Below, one piece after another: positions 33,981 to 44,010 of a stretch of DNA of 61,599 nucleotides. Position numbers and translations under genes: made by a program. This DNA is from Pseudomarimonas arenosa (GTDB lineage Bacteria > Pseudomonadota > Gammaproteobacteria > Xanthomonadales > Xanthomonadaceae): the NCBI RefSeq assembly GCF_014841215.1, contig NZ_JACYTR010000026.1:1-61599 (forward strand), written 5' to 3'. Positions within the stretch are counted from its first letter, which is position 1, and each line of letters opens with the position of its first letter. The notes under the pieces were generated by a model. It saw nothing but the letters and a program-made list of their open reading frames with translations, searched no databases and was not told the origin of the DNA.

Positions 33981-35129
33981 CTACGCGTCGCTGGTGCCTT
34001 TGTGGCCGCGCAACAGGCGCTCGACCGCGGCGCGACCCGCGTCGAGCACGGGCGGTGGGGTGCGGTATTGGGCTGGGCTGGCACTCAGCTTGATCGGGTT
34101 GGCCAGCATTGGGATGCCGTCGAGCTCGATCTTCATGCCCAGTTCCGCGGTCAGTGGGTGCTCCAGGGCCTGCTCGACGTTCAGCACCGGCGCGGCCGGT
34201 ATGTTGCACTGCTGCAGCAGGTTGAGCCAGTGGCCTCTTGGCTTCTGTGCAAACAACTCGCTCAGTTGCGCAATCAACTCATCGCGATGTCGTACCCGGT
34301 CGGGATTGCTCTTGAAGCGCGCATCCGTGCCCAACTGCGGGCGCTCGATCACCACACAGAATTCCCGCCACAGTTTGTCGCTGGCTACCGCCAGGGCGAA
34401 CCAGTCATCGCTGGCGCGAAAGGTCTGGTAGGGCACGATATTGGGGTGGGCATTGCCATAACGAGGCGCTGCCTGGCCACTGAACAGTGAGTTCGATGCG
34501 ACATTGGCCAGCATCTGCAACTGACTGCCGAACAGAGAGACGTCAACGTGCTGACCGCGGCCGCTCAGTTCGCGCTGGCGCAATGCGGCCAGAATGCCGA
34601 TGGTGGCGTTCTGTGCGCAGAACAGATCGGCCACAGCGACACCGACTTTCATCGGCTCGCCGTCGACAGCGCCGGTGATCGACATCAGGCCGGCTTCTGC
34701 CTGCACCACGAAATCAAAGCCGGGTCGTGTCGACTGCTCAGTGTGGCGGCCATAGCCGGAAATTGAACAGACGATCAGCGTCGGGTAGCGCTCACTCAGG
34801 CTGGCATAGTCAAAACCCAGGACACGCTCCTGGCCGCCGCGAAAGTTTTCGATCAGTACATCGGCCCAGTTCAGCAATTGCTCGATCAGCGGTGCCTGGG
34901 CCGGGTCTTTCAGATCAATGGCGATGGCCTGCTTGTTGCGGTTGGCGCAGGTGAAATAGGCTGACAGTTCGCCGCGAAACGGCGGTCCCCAGCGACGCGT
35001 CTCATCGCCTTCCGGCGGCTCGACCTTGATTACCTGCGCGCCGAAGTCGGCCAGGGTCTGACTGCACCAGGGCCCGGCCAGGATGCGGGAAAGATCGAGC
35101 ACTTTGAGGCCGTCGAGGGCGGATGGCAT
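33981..35129 (-). CDS. CaiB/BaiF family III CoA-transferase
   Basis: A 382-residue CoA-transferase. Family marks are the N-terminal LDGLKVLDLSRILAGPWCSQ, DFGAQVIKVEPP, GDETRRWGPPF, NRNKQAIAIDLK, ADVLIENFRGG, ISGYGRHTEQSTRPGFDFVVQAEAGLMSITG (in two short pieces) and DVSLFGSQLQMLAN. These enzymes move CoA between acyl groups. The specific acid is unknown. The ATG at 35129 gives the family length; an in-frame start at 35447 would add 106 residues overlapping hutF. It is divergent from hutF. Confidence 0.88.
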   Translation of the reverse strand: MPSALDGLKVLDLSRILAGPWCSQTLADFGAQVIKVEPPEGDETRRWGPPFRGELSAYFTCANRNKQAIAIDLKDPAQAPLIEQLLNWADVLIENFRGGQERVLGFDYASLSERYPTLIVCSISGYGRHTEQSTRPGFDFVVQAEAGLMSITGAVDGEPMKVGVAVADLFCAQNATIGILAALRQRELSGRGQHVDVSLFGSQLQMLANVASNSLFSGQAAPRYGNAHPNIVPYQTFRASDDWFALAVASDKLWREFCVVIERPQLGTDARFKSNPDRVRHRDELIAQLSELFAQKPRGHWLNLLQQCNIPAAPVLNVEQALEHPLTAELGMKIELDGIPMLANPIKLSASPAQYRTPPPVLDAGRAAVERLLRGHKGTSDA

Positions 35130-35136
35130 GTTCGGG

Positions 35137-35148
35137 CGATCGCGATCG
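35137..35148. promoter_or_regulatory. 12-bp palindrome in the CoA-transferase / hutF intergenic region
   Basis: CGATCGCGATCG is a perfect 12-bp palindrome, 8 nt upstream of the CoA-transferase start and about 60 nt before hutF. It could be an operator for either gene, but it also contains GCGATCGC, a palindrome that is frequent in GC-rich genomes, so the call is weak. Confidence 0.3.
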
Positions 35149-35207
35149 GTGGACAATGGGGCAGGCTGCGAGTGTAATCCGCCGCAGAGCAGGAGGTTGG
35201 AATCGCA

Positions 35208-36608
35208 ATGGACGGAATCAAGCGTTACTTCGCCGATCACGTGTGGATGGTGGACGGCTGGCATCTCGATGTCGCCATCGACATCGATGCCAGCGGGCAC
35301 TTTGTCGCCCTGGTGCCGCGAAGTGAACGTGGTGATCGCGACTACCTGGGGCGCTGGGTGGTGCCCGGGGTGCCGAATCTGCACTCGCACGCCTTTCAGC
35401 GCGCGATGGCCGGGCTGGCCGAGCGCCGTGGTCATCTTGGAGGGCATGAGCAGGACAGCTTCTGGACCTGGCGTGAAGTGATGTACGCCTTTGCTCAGGT
35501 AGTTGAGCCAGAGTCACTGCAGGCCATCGCCGCTCAGCTCTACCTGGAGATGCTCGAAGCCGGCTACACCCACGTCTGCGAATTCCACTATCTGCACCAT
35601 GCGCCGAACGGCAAGCCGTACGCTGATCCAGCCGCCATGTCGCGGGCCTTGCTGGCCGCCGCCGACGAGGTCGGCATCGGCATCACCTTGTTGCCGGTGC
35701 TGTATATGAGCGGTGGCTTCGACGGTCGCCCGCTCAGCGAGCGACAGCAACGCTTCCGCTGTGACGTCGATCAGTATCTACGACTGTTGGAAACGGTGGA
35801 GCAGGCCTGCGGCCCGCGGCACAATGCCGGTCTGTGCTTTCACAGCCTGCGAGCGGTGCCGGAAGCGTCGATGCGCGCGGTGCTGGAAGCCAGTCTGGCG
35901 CCGCGGCCGGTGCATATCCATGTCGCCGAGCAGCAGGCCGAAGTGCTGGAGTGCGTAGCCGTTCGCGGCGCCCGCCCGGTGCAATGGCTGCTCAACAACA
36001 TGCCGCTGGACGAACGCTGGAGCCTGATCCATGCCACCCACGTCGATGCCGACGAGATTGCCGGCATGGCGCGGCAGGGCGTGGTGGCTGGGCTGTGCCC
36101 GAGTACCGAGGGCAATCTGGGCGATGGCCTGTTTCCGCTGGAGCAGTTCATGAAGGTGGGCGGGCGTTTTGGCATCGGCTCGGACAGTCATGTCTCGGTC
36201 TCGCCGACCGAAGAGCTGCGTTGGCTGGAGTACGGCCAGCGGCTGGTGTCGCAGCGGCGCAATATCGCCTTTTCGACCAATCGCAGCACCGGCGAGGCGC
36301 TTCTGACCTACGCCATCGGTGGCGGCGCGCAGGCCAGTGGCGCATCGATTGGCTGGTTCGAGGAGGCCGATGTCGACGCTTACACACAAGGTTCCCGCGC
36401 TGATCTGATTGTGCTCGACGAAACAGCGCCGGCACTGGTGGCGCGCGACAAGCCTGCGGTGATCGATAGCTGGCTGTTCTCCGGCAATCGATCGGCCATT
36501 CGTCATGTGATGGTGGGCGGCGAATGGCGCGTGCGCGAGGGGCTGCATCCGCAGCGGCTGCGGATCGCCCAGCGCTATGCCGATACGGTGTCTGCACTGA
36601 AGGGGTAG
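35208..36608 (+). CDS. hutF: Formimidoylglutamate deiminase
   Basis: A 466-residue metal-dependent amidohydrolase. It converts N-formimino-L-glutamate to N-formyl-L-glutamate plus ammonia, the alternative fourth step in histidine breakdown. Metal motifs are NLHSHAFQRA, HIHVAEQ, LIHATHVD and GIGSDSHVS. The active-site and family segments EFHYLHHAPNGKPY and GLCPSTEGNLGDG are also present. AGGAGG lies 11 nt before the ATG. Together with hutI it completes part of the hut pathway; hutH, hutU and hutG must lie elsewhere. Confidence 0.93.
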   Translation: MDGIKRYFADHVWMVDGWHLDVAIDIDASGHFVALVPRSERGDRDYLGRWVVPGVPNLHSHAFQRAMAGLAERRGHLGGHEQDSFWTWREVMYAFAQVVEPESLQAIAAQLYLEMLEAGYTHVCEFHYLHHAPNGKPYADPAAMSRALLAAADEVGIGITLLPVLYMSGGFDGRPLSERQQRFRCDVDQYLRLLETVEQACGPRHNAGLCFHSLRAVPEASMRAVLEASLAPRPVHIHVAEQQAEVLECVAVRGARPVQWLLNNMPLDERWSLIHATHVDADEIAGMARQGVVAGLCPSTEGNLGDGLFPLEQFMKVGGRFGIGSDSHVSVSPTEELRWLEYGQRLVSQRRNIAFSTNRSTGEALLTYAIGGGAQASGASIGWFEEADVDAYTQGSRADLIVLDETAPALVARDKPAVIDSWLFSGNRSAIRHVMVGGEWRVREGLHPQRLRIAQRYADTVSALKG

Positions 36609-36726
36609 TTGATCGAATCACCGGCAGCCTGACCTCGACTTCGATTCCTGCGGGCCCCTTTAGCGAGTTTGCGGCCACGTCGACAGCATGGGGTTGGAGG
36701 GGGATGGACGATCGCTCCGAACGGTG

Positions 36727-36775
36727 GTGGGCCACAGGCCCACGTATAGGAGAAGCGTAGGGTGGGCTGCGCCGA
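36727..36775. repeat. REP-like element, copy 2
   Basis: GTGGGCC-ACA-GGCCCAC (36727-36743) followed by GTAGGGTGGGC repeats the arrangement at 15956-16010. Here the second palindrome has decayed (GGGTGGGCTGCGCCGACC). It lies in the 213-nt gap between hutF and the hybrid kinase. Confidence 0.7.
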
Positions 36776-36821
36776 CCGATGACGCGGATGATCGCCGGGT
36801 GCACTGAAAAGCGTCGTTCGA

Positions 36822-39800
36822 TCACAGATTCGATGTCGCTTCCTTGCTCGGATCGAAGCCCGCCATATCTTCCACCAAGGCGTGCAGGGCGCGCCGCAGT
36901 GGAGCGAGGTCGGGCAACGAGGCGTCAGAACCCAACGCCGCTTCGATCTCCCCGGCTTGTTCGGCGATCAGTTCAGCGCCCAGAGTGGCGGCCATGCCTC
37001 GCATGGAATGGGCTAGATGTTCGGCTTCGCTCGGGCGTTGCTCTGCCAACATGGTTTGCAGTTCGCTGGCTGCATCTGCGTACTTGTCGACAAAGCGCTG
37101 CAGCATCCGACAATAAAGCTCTGTGTGACCGGCTGCATAACGCAGGCCGGATTCGGTGTCGACACCACGCAGATTCGGAAGACAAGCCGGTGCCCTCGCG
37201 TCTGCCGTTGGCACTCCACTGGCTGCAGGGGGCTCGGTTGCTTGGCTTTGGCCCTCTGTGTCGACTCTCCGAAAGCGCAACACCGTGCTAATTAGCAGGG
37301 CCGGGTCGACTGGCTTGACCACGCGTCCCTGCATGCCGGCATCCAGGCAACGACGCAGTTCTTCCTTCAGCGCGTGCGCGGTCATCGCCAATACAGGGAG
37401 TTGCGCCGGGTCGTATTGCTTTCGGATGCGGCGGGTGGCCTCGAGGCCATCCATTACCGGCATTTGCACGTCCATCAGCACCAGATGAGGCAGCTCGAAT
37501 TGACTCAGGTGACTGAGCGCCTGCCGGCCATTTTCAGCCCAGTCCACTTCGGCACCCACCGCTTGCAGAATCTCGAGGGCAATCTGGCGATTGATCTCGT
37601 TGTCGTCCACCAGCAGCAGCCGTACTCCGCAAAGGTCACCAAGACGCTCATCGGTGGTGCTTTGCTCGGCCAATCTGGCACGCCCCAAAACCGAACCTAT
37701 CGAGTCGAACAGCACCGAGGCCGTCACTGGTTTGTTGAGAAAGCCGTCGAACAGTTGCCTGGCTTTGGAGTCGCGAAATACGCGGTCACCGAAGGCAGTG
37801 CACAGAATCATCCGGGGGCTGCGTTCCGAATACAGTTGACGGATGTTTGCACCCAGGGTCAGGCCGTCCATGCCCGGCAGCTTCCAGTCGATGAGCGCGA
37901 CATCGAATCGGGGCGCTTCCTGCTTTCGCATTTCATCAAGGGCCCGTTCAGCGCTTGGGACCGCCAGCGGCTCCCAGCCAAACTGCTGGATTAGTTCCTG
38001 CATCACCTGGCGTGCGGAAGGATTGTCCTCCACGATCAGCACGTTGCAAGCTGTCGGCTCGTGCTTCGAGCTTTCAGCCTGGATCGGCTCAGCGCGGCCG
38101 AAGTACAGTCGAAAGTGAAACTCGGTACCGCGACCGGGTTCGGACTCGAACTCAAGCTGACCGCCCATGAGTTCGACGAGTTGTCGGCTGATTACCAGTC
38201 CGAGTCCGGTGCCACCGAAACGCCGAGTGATGGAGCTGTCGGCCTGGGCGAAGGCCTGGAACAGTCGCGACTGCTGTTCTTCTGTCATGCCGATTCCGGT
38301 GTCGCGACAGTGGAACTCTATGCAAACGTTCGAATCATCGGCTTCCACTTGTTGCAGTTCGAGGCAAACCTCGCCGGTCTCGGTGAATTTCACCGCATTG
38401 CCGGCCAGATTGACCAACACCTGGGTCAGCCGAAGCGGATCCCCGATTAGCTGAATATCTGCATCCGTTTCATCGCGAACGACGAACTCGAGATCCTTGC
38501 TTTGTGCCCGGTGTGCTACCAGGGCGATGACCTTTTCAAGTACCTGCTCGATCCGGAATTCGGTTTCCTCCAGCTCCAGCATGCCGGATTCCACCTTCGA
38601 TACGTCGAGAATATCGTTGAGCACGCCGAGCAAGGCCTGGGCAGCCTGCTTAGCCTTGTCGCTGCAGTCTCGCTGGCGATCGTCAAGCTTGGTTTTGCCG
38701 AGCAAGTGCAGCATGCCGAGCACGGCATTCATTGGCGTACGAATTTCGTGGCTCATGTTGGCCAGGAACTCGGATTTCGATCGATTGGCGGCATCGGCCG
38801 CCTGCTTGGCTTCACGCAGGCCCTGCTCCAAGGCCAGCTGATCGCTGATGTCGCGGTTGATGCCGGTTACGACCTGTGGCCGGCCGTACTCATCGTGCTC
38901 AACGATGGAAGCGGCCTGGATGTGCCGAATCCGCCCGTTTGGCAGGCAAATACGAAATACCGGGTCGAACCTGCATTCACCAGCAAGCGCCTGTTGCAGT
39001 CTACGTTCGGTGTCTTCGAGGTCGTCTGGATGTATCCGCGACCGCCAATGTTCGTAGCTAAGCCCCTGCTTGCGCAAACTCAGCGGCCAGTCGTAGATCT
39101 CGAACATGCGGTCGTTCCATACCAGGTGGTTGTCCGTGAGACGCCAAGTCCAGACACCCAGTTGCGCTGCATCGACCGCAGTTTGAAACCGACTGTGGGC
39201 GGCACTCAGCTGCTGTTGTTTGCGCTCCAGTGCGCTGACGTCGGTGGCGACGGCAATGTAGCCAGTAGTCTGTCCGGAGTCGTCCGACAGGGCGCTGAAC
39301 ACGAGTAGCACCGGTACCTTGTGGCCGCGACAGTCTATCCACAGCCAACGACGCCATTCACGGTTGTGGTCGGCAGATTCGGCACGCAGCAAGATCTCGA
39401 TGGCTTGCGGCGGCCCGGCCGGCGCGGACAGGCCGAGCTGAGTTGCGCGTTCGGCGAGTTGATGCGGATCCTGAAACTCGCTGATATGGCGCTTGCCAAC
39501 AACGTCCGGAGCCGCGTAGCCAAGCAGGCGTTCGGCCTCAGGATTGAACAAGCTGATTCGCCCGCTGCAATCGGACGCAATGATTGCGCTGCCGGCATTG
39601 GCGACAATAGCGGCGTGCAAGGCAGACATTCTTCGGAGATTCGCCGTACGTGCCTCCACCTGCTGTTCCAGCGACCGATTCAACTCTTGAATCTCTTCCT
39701 CGTGCCGCACCTGCGCGCTGATGTCGCGCAGCGTGGTAGCTATACCGGTTGCTGGCCCTTGGCTGTTGCGAATGGCAGCCAGGGTGAAGGCAACTGGGAC

Positions 39801-41213
39801 AGTTGCCCGCCCGGCCCCACGGCACTCGGTCACCAGGGTGACCACAGGTACCCCAGCGCGAATGCGCGCTTGCGCGGATCGGATATGATCGCGCGCTTCT
39901 CCCTGCGCGATCAGCGCCGCCAGATCCTGGCCGAAGGCCGAGCTCGTATCGATACCGAACAGAGTGTGTGCGCTGCGATTCCAACTTCGTATCCGGCCAT
40001 TCAGATCGGTGGCAACAATGGGATCTTGCGCGGCGCTCACTAGGGCGGCCAGCAGTGCTTGTTTCTGGTGCTCTCGAGAGCGCAATCGTTGAAACCAGCC
40101 CGCCAACAAGGCCGCCAGCACGGTGACGCCACCGCTCGCGCTTGCAGCAGCCCAGCGGGCTGCTGCTACCTCGTGTTCCACAAGTCGCTCGGGGGCCATC
40201 AGGATGAGGGTGGCGTGATGATCGGGGCGCGACGAATCTAGCTGCAGCCTGCGTCGATAGAATCGAACCAGTCGGCCCCCTGCTTCCGCCCGCTCCAGTC
40301 TCGAAGCATTGCCGTCGGCAACAATAAACTCATCCTGCCAGCGTTGCGGCTTGCCGAACTCGAAACCATAGGCTTTGCCGGATTCGGGGTGAACCAGGAA
40401 ATCTCCACTATCGTTGATCACGTACAGGGCAAATGGTGAGTCAGGATCGGTGGCGACGGTGTCGAGCAGCACCGTGGCATCGAGGTTCAGTAGCACCGCT
40501 CCGTAGGCGTTACCATCGGGGCCGTGTACCGGTGTGCCAATGCGTAACACCGGAGTGTGTGGCAAGGTGATTTCACCGTACTCGCGGTTGAGGTCGATCT
40601 TCGACACATACGCTTGGCCGCGGGGCAGTTGGCTAGTCTGCAAGAAATAGTCGCGGTCGCCCTTCGATTGCAACGCAGACTCGGCAACCGTTTCCACCGA
40701 GTCACCGTGCCGATTGACCCGCACCAACTCGCGACCACGGCCGGCTCGACCGATCAGGCGCAACTGCAAAACGTCGGGGTTCGCCCAGGCAAAGGCCTGA
40801 AAGATGGTCTCCAGGCGTGATTGCCACAGTTCGGTTGTGCTGTTCTCCTCGGCATCAAAACCCTGTTGGAGCAGGGCCCGACCGATGCCCGGCACCGGCG
40901 GGGTGTCGGCGAGAAAGAGCACATCGCGTCGCCGCCGTTCGATTTGCCGCTCCAGCGCCCGAACTCGCAATTCGGTCAGGCGCGCCAGCTGCTCTTCCAT
41001 TTCGCGCAGCGTTTGCTGTCGCTCATGTTCGCCGACACCCAGGGCTACCAGCGACGGCACGAGCAGCACGAGTAAGAACATCCAAAGCCAGCGACCGTGG
41101 GCTTTGAGGTTGACGAATTCGAAACGTTGCGGTCTCAAGGCCGAGGTTCCACATTTTCGACAGCAACAGCATAGCGCCGTTATAGCCGAGTAGCACCGGC
41201 TCGCTGTCGGCAC
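36822..41213 (-). CDS. Hybrid sensor histidine kinase (Cache-PASx3-HisKA-HATPase-RECx2-Hpt)
   Basis: A 1463-residue multi-domain kinase with a GTG start (weak; a TTG about 25 codons inside is possible). In order: membrane helix (43-60), extracytoplasmic Cache-type domain (about 65-340), helix (about 352-373), three PAS domains (about 385-500, 530-660, 670-795), HisKA with H822 (MSHEIRTPMN), HATPase (about 920-1035), receiver 1 with D1109, receiver 2 with D1248 and Hpt with H1402 (AHSMRGMAATLG). This is a complete His-Asp-His phosphorelay in one chain. The output regulator is not adjacent. Its gene lies 45 nt downstream of another sensor kinase gene. Confidence 0.9.
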   Translation of the reverse strand: MPTASRCYSAITALCCCCRKCGTSALRPQRFEFVNLKAHGRWLWMFLLVLLVPSLVALGVGEHERQQTLREMEEQLARLTELRVRALERQIERRRRDVLFLADTPPVPGIGRALLQQGFDAEENSTTELWQSRLETIFQAFAWANPDVLQLRLIGRAGRGRELVRVNRHGDSVETVAESALQSKGDRDYFLQTSQLPRGQAYVSKIDLNREYGEITLPHTPVLRIGTPVHGPDGNAYGAVLLNLDATVLLDTVATDPDSPFALYVINDSGDFLVHPESGKAYGFEFGKPQRWQDEFIVADGNASRLERAEAGGRLVRFYRRRLQLDSSRPDHHATLILMAPERLVEHEVAAARWAAASASGGVTVLAALLAGWFQRLRSREHQKQALLAALVSAAQDPIVATDLNGRIRSWNRSAHTLFGIDTSSAFGQDLAALIAQGEARDHIRSAQARIRAGVPVVTLVTECRGAGRATVPVAFTLAAIRNSQGPATGIATTLRDISAQVRHEEEIQELNRSLEQQVEARTANLRRMSALHAAIVANAGSAIIASDCSGRISLFNPEAERLLGYAAPDVVGKRHISEFQDPHQLAERATQLGLSAPAGPPQAIEILLRAESADHNREWRRWLWIDCRGHKVPVLLVFSALSDDSGQTTGYIAVATDVSALERKQQQLSAAHSRFQTAVDAAQLGVWTWRLTDNHLVWNDRMFEIYDWPLSLRKQGLSYEHWRSRIHPDDLEDTERRLQQALAGECRFDPVFRICLPNGRIRHIQAASIVEHDEYGRPQVVTGINRDISDQLALEQGLREAKQAADAANRSKSEFLANMSHEIRTPMNAVLGMLHLLGKTKLDDRQRDCSDKAKQAAQALLGVLNDILDVSKVESGMLELEETEFRIEQVLEKVIALVAHRAQSKDLEFVVRDETDADIQLIGDPLRLTQVLVNLAGNAVKFTETGEVCLELQQVEADDSNVCIEFHCRDTGIGMTEEQQSRLFQAFAQADSSITRRFGGTGLGLVISRQLVELMGGQLEFESEPGRGTEFHFRLYFGRAEPIQAESSKHEPTACNVLIVEDNPSARQVMQELIQQFGWEPLAVPSAERALDEMRKQEAPRFDVALIDWKLPGMDGLTLGANIRQLYSERSPRMILCTAFGDRVFRDSKARQLFDGFLNKPVTASVLFDSIGSVLGRARLAEQSTTDERLGDLCGVRLLLVDDNEINRQIALEILQAVGAEVDWAENGRQALSHLSQFELPHLVLMDVQMPVMDGLEATRRIRKQYDPAQLPVLAMTAHALKEELRRCLDAGMQGRVVKPVDPALLISTVLRFRRVDTEGQSQATEPPAASGVPTADARAPACLPNLRGVDTESGLRYAAGHTELYCRMLQRFVDKYADAASELQTMLAEQRPSEAEHLAHSMRGMAATLGAELIAEQAGEIEAALGSDASLPDLAPLRRALHALVEDMAGFDPSKEATSNL

Positions 41214-41258
41214 GGATGTGAGCCTGGCGACGATCGGCCAAAACGGCGTTTGCAGCAG

Positions 41259-43877
41259 TCAGCCCGATTCGAACTTGTTGAACTCCACCCAAAAGACGCT
41301 GCCCCTGCTACTTGACTTGAATCCGATCTGGCCGCCCATCTTCTCCACCAGCAGTTTGGTGATGGCCAGGCCGAGTCCGGTGCCGGGGTGGCGGCGCTGG
41401 GTGGAGCCGTCGGCCTGCCAGAATTTCTCGAAGATGCGTGGCTGAAGTTCAGCCGGTATGCCGGGCCCTTGGTCGATCACTTCCAGGCGCACCCTGTTGC
41501 GCAGTTGGCCGGCTTTCAGCCACACCTCGCTGCCGGCAGGGGAGAATTTGACTGCATTCGAGACCAGGTTTGACAACACCTGGGCCAGTCGGTCGGGGGC
41601 GCAGAAGATGTCGGGCAGATGGTGCTCGCATTCCAGATGGAGACTGATTGAGCTGCGCTTGGCATACGGCTCAAGATCGGCCAGGTGCTGGCGCAGAAAG
41701 GGTTCGAGTTGCACCCGGCTCAGTTGCAGCTGCAGGGTGCCGATGCTGAGCTTTTCGAAGTCGAGCAGGTCATTGATCAGATGCGCCAGTCGCTCGCCAT
41801 TGCGATCGGCGACCTCGAGCAATTGCGACGCGGCTGGTGGCAGTTGTAGCCCGGCGTGTTGCTGCAACAGGCGCACGGCGCCGCGCAGGGCGGTCAGCGG
41901 GGTGCGCAGTTCATGGCTTACCGTCGAGACGAATTCGCGTTTCAGCTGGTCGAGCTCATAGCGCTGCCGCATATCATGCAGTTGCACGCTATAGCGCCGT
42001 TCTTCACTGACTTCTACCCGGGTGGCGGTGAGTTCAACCGGCACCAGGGCGTTGGCGGCATCGGCCACGCTGGTTTCGAATCGCACCCGCTCATCGCTAT
42101 GTCCCGCTAACCACTCGTTGAGTCGTTCGGCCTCGGAGAGCAGGGGCGACAGCGGCTTGCCCAGCAGGGCCTGATCGTCGTAGCCGAGCATCACCCGGCC
42201 ATAGGCATTGATCGACAGGATGCGACCGGCAGCGTCCAGCAGCAGCAGACCCTCGGGTGAGGAGTCCACGATTGCCCGCTGCAGACTTTCGCTACGCTGC
42301 AATTCGCGGGTGCGTTGGGTGACCACCCGGGCAATGGCGCTTTCCCGGCTCGCCGCCAAGGTCATGGTTGAAGCCAGCAAGGCAGCAAACAGCAGGCCGG
42401 CCACCAGCACCAGCCAGGCCTGCCAGGGATGTCGACTTTCAACGAACCCGGGCAGGGCGTGAAACTCCAGCAGCCATCGTCGGCCACCCAGTTCCAGCAG
42501 GCGTTGCGTGCTGAGTCCGTTGCGTGCAACGGCACTCGACGCCGACAGCGAGGCGCTGGCGCTGTCAAACAGCAGAATTGGTGCCTGCTCATCGCTGCGA
42601 TCGGTCATGCGGATACGCACTTCCGCGGTTGGCTGATCTTCTAGCGCGAACTTCAGCGTCTGTTCGATCTGCACTGCGGCTATGACGAAACCGGCTTCGG
42701 CGTGATCGGTACTGCTGACATAGCGCATGCTCAGCACACCCAGCGCGTCACCGCTGTCTTGCAGCAGGCGCAAGGGACGGGAAACCGCAACATCGCCGCT
42801 GGCACGGGCGCGCTGCAGCGCTTCCAGTCGCTGCGGGCTGGAGGCAAGATCAAAGCCTAGTATCGCTGCGTGGCGCTCGAATGGTTCCAAGAAGGCGATC
42901 GGGGCATGAAAGGGCGGTGCGTTGGCCGCGTCGGCCTGGCCCTGCTCCTCGCGTTGCCAGACCCGATAGCCAGGGTGGATCTGCCGCATTGCGGACTGGT
43001 GTGCAGACAGTTGCTCCGGCAACACCAGGGGCGCCCATTCGATCGCATTGATCGCCGGCCGATGGCGCAACATGGTGTTAACGAAGGTGCTGAATTCCTG
43101 GTGGTCGACCCGTTGGCTGGCGGCAAAGAAGCGCTCAAGCGATTCCAGTTCGGTGATGGTGTGCTGGACGCTGGATTCGATCTGATTACCGAGACGCTCG
43201 CTGATGCGGGCAAACGACTCGCGCAGATTAGCTTGCTCCCAGTGGCTGGCGGCGTAGAAAGCCCAGACCACCACGGCCAGAGTGAGCAGCAGCATCGGCA
43301 CTACCTTGCGCGCCAATGGCCGCCAATAGCTGGCCGGCTGTGCCCACAGCATCAGCATGACCGGCGTCACCAGCAGTACGCCGATGCCATCGCCGACCCA
43401 CCAGGTCAGCCAGGCAAAGGGCAGGGCATCCCAGCCGGGGAGCAATCCGGCCGCTAGCAAGGTGCCGGTGCCCACGCTGGCACCGATCAGGGGCGCCAGG
43501 CAGGCGGCGAGGATCGCGAATCGCCCATGACTGCGTCCCTCTTCAAAGGTGATCGGCAATCCGATAAAGCGCGCGATCAGCCAATGGCCGGCCAGTGCCT
43601 GCAGTGAAGAGCCGCTGGCAATCAGCGCGGCGATCAGCACCGAGAAAGCGCTGAAGCCACCGCCAATCCATATGTTCAGGGCCAAGGAGCCGAGCCAGAC
43701 GCCGATGATGGCCGGTCGGCCGAACAATAGCAGGGCACCCAAGGCCACACCCGCAGGCGGGAAAATGGCGGTGGCATAGCCCGGCGGAATCGCCAGCAGC
43801 AGTCCGAGCCGGCCCGAAACCACGTAGGCCACCGCGATGATCAGGCTCAGCTTGGTCAGGGACAGCGCGCGTGCCAT
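41259..43877 (-). CDS. MASE1-CHASE-PAS sensor histidine kinase
   Basis: An 872-residue kinase. The N-terminal MASE1-type membrane region (1-210) has eight or so helices, with LAIPPGYATAIFPPAGVALG and TWWVGDGIGVLLVTPVM. A CHASE-type domain (about 225-475) contains VDHQEFSTFV, AINAIEWAPLV, FLEPFERHAAILGFDLAS and VLSMRYVS. After another helix (487-507) come PAS (530-640), HisKA with H655 (STVSHELRTPLTAL) and HATPase (755-868). It lacks a receiver. The ATG at 43877 has GAGGAG 5 nt upstream, better than the in-frame start 10 codons earlier. It may hand phosphate to, or share signals with, the hybrid kinase encoded after it. Confidence 0.88.
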   Translation of the reverse strand: MARALSLTKLSLIIAVAYVVSGRLGLLLAIPPGYATAIFPPAGVALGALLLFGRPAIIGVWLGSLALNIWIGGGFSAFSVLIAALIASGSSLQALAGHWLIARFIGLPITFEEGRSHGRFAILAACLAPLIGASVGTGTLLAAGLLPGWDALPFAWLTWWVGDGIGVLLVTPVMLMLWAQPASYWRPLARKVVPMLLLTLAVVVWAFYAASHWEQANLRESFARISERLGNQIESSVQHTITELESLERFFAASQRVDHQEFSTFVNTMLRHRPAINAIEWAPLVLPEQLSAHQSAMRQIHPGYRVWQREEQGQADAANAPPFHAPIAFLEPFERHAAILGFDLASSPQRLEALQRARASGDVAVSRPLRLLQDSGDALGVLSMRYVSSTDHAEAGFVIAAVQIEQTLKFALEDQPTAEVRIRMTDRSDEQAPILLFDSASASLSASSAVARNGLSTQRLLELGGRRWLLEFHALPGFVESRHPWQAWLVLVAGLLFAALLASTMTLAASRESAIARVVTQRTRELQRSESLQRAIVDSSPEGLLLLDAAGRILSINAYGRVMLGYDDQALLGKPLSPLLSEAERLNEWLAGHSDERVRFETSVADAANALVPVELTATRVEVSEERRYSVQLHDMRQRYELDQLKREFVSTVSHELRTPLTALRGAVRLLQQHAGLQLPPAASQLLEVADRNGERLAHLINDLLDFEKLSIGTLQLQLSRVQLEPFLRQHLADLEPYAKRSSISLHLECEHHLPDIFCAPDRLAQVLSNLVSNAVKFSPAGSEVWLKAGQLRNRVRLEVIDQGPGIPAELQPRIFEKFWQADGSTQRRHPGTGLGLAITKLLVEKMGGQIGFKSSSRGSVFWVEFNKFESG

Positions 43878-43972
43878 TCCGCTCCTCGGCGCCGGCTGCC
43901 GGGCCATTCTGCTGCGAACTGCATGCTAACCGATGTGATGTCGCTGAGTTGTGGCGGTGGCGTATACCTCAC

Positions 43973-44007
43973 GCCGACCCCGGCCAAAGCCGCCGATCAG
44001 GGTCGGC
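43973..44007 (-). terminator. Terminator-like nested hairpin after the radical SAM gene
   Basis: GCCGACCC (43973-43980) and GGGTCGGC (44000-44007) pair, and the loop holds CGGC/GCCG at 43981-43984 and 43989-43992. It lies directly after the stop codon of the radical SAM gene on the minus strand, before the next minus-strand gene. No strong T-tract. Confidence 0.45.
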
Positions 44008-44010
44008 CTG

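Noticed and set aside
36822-37300. Forward-strand small proteins antisense to the hybrid kinase
   Set aside because: Their residue usage is that of a shadow frame and no ribosome sites or known domains appear.
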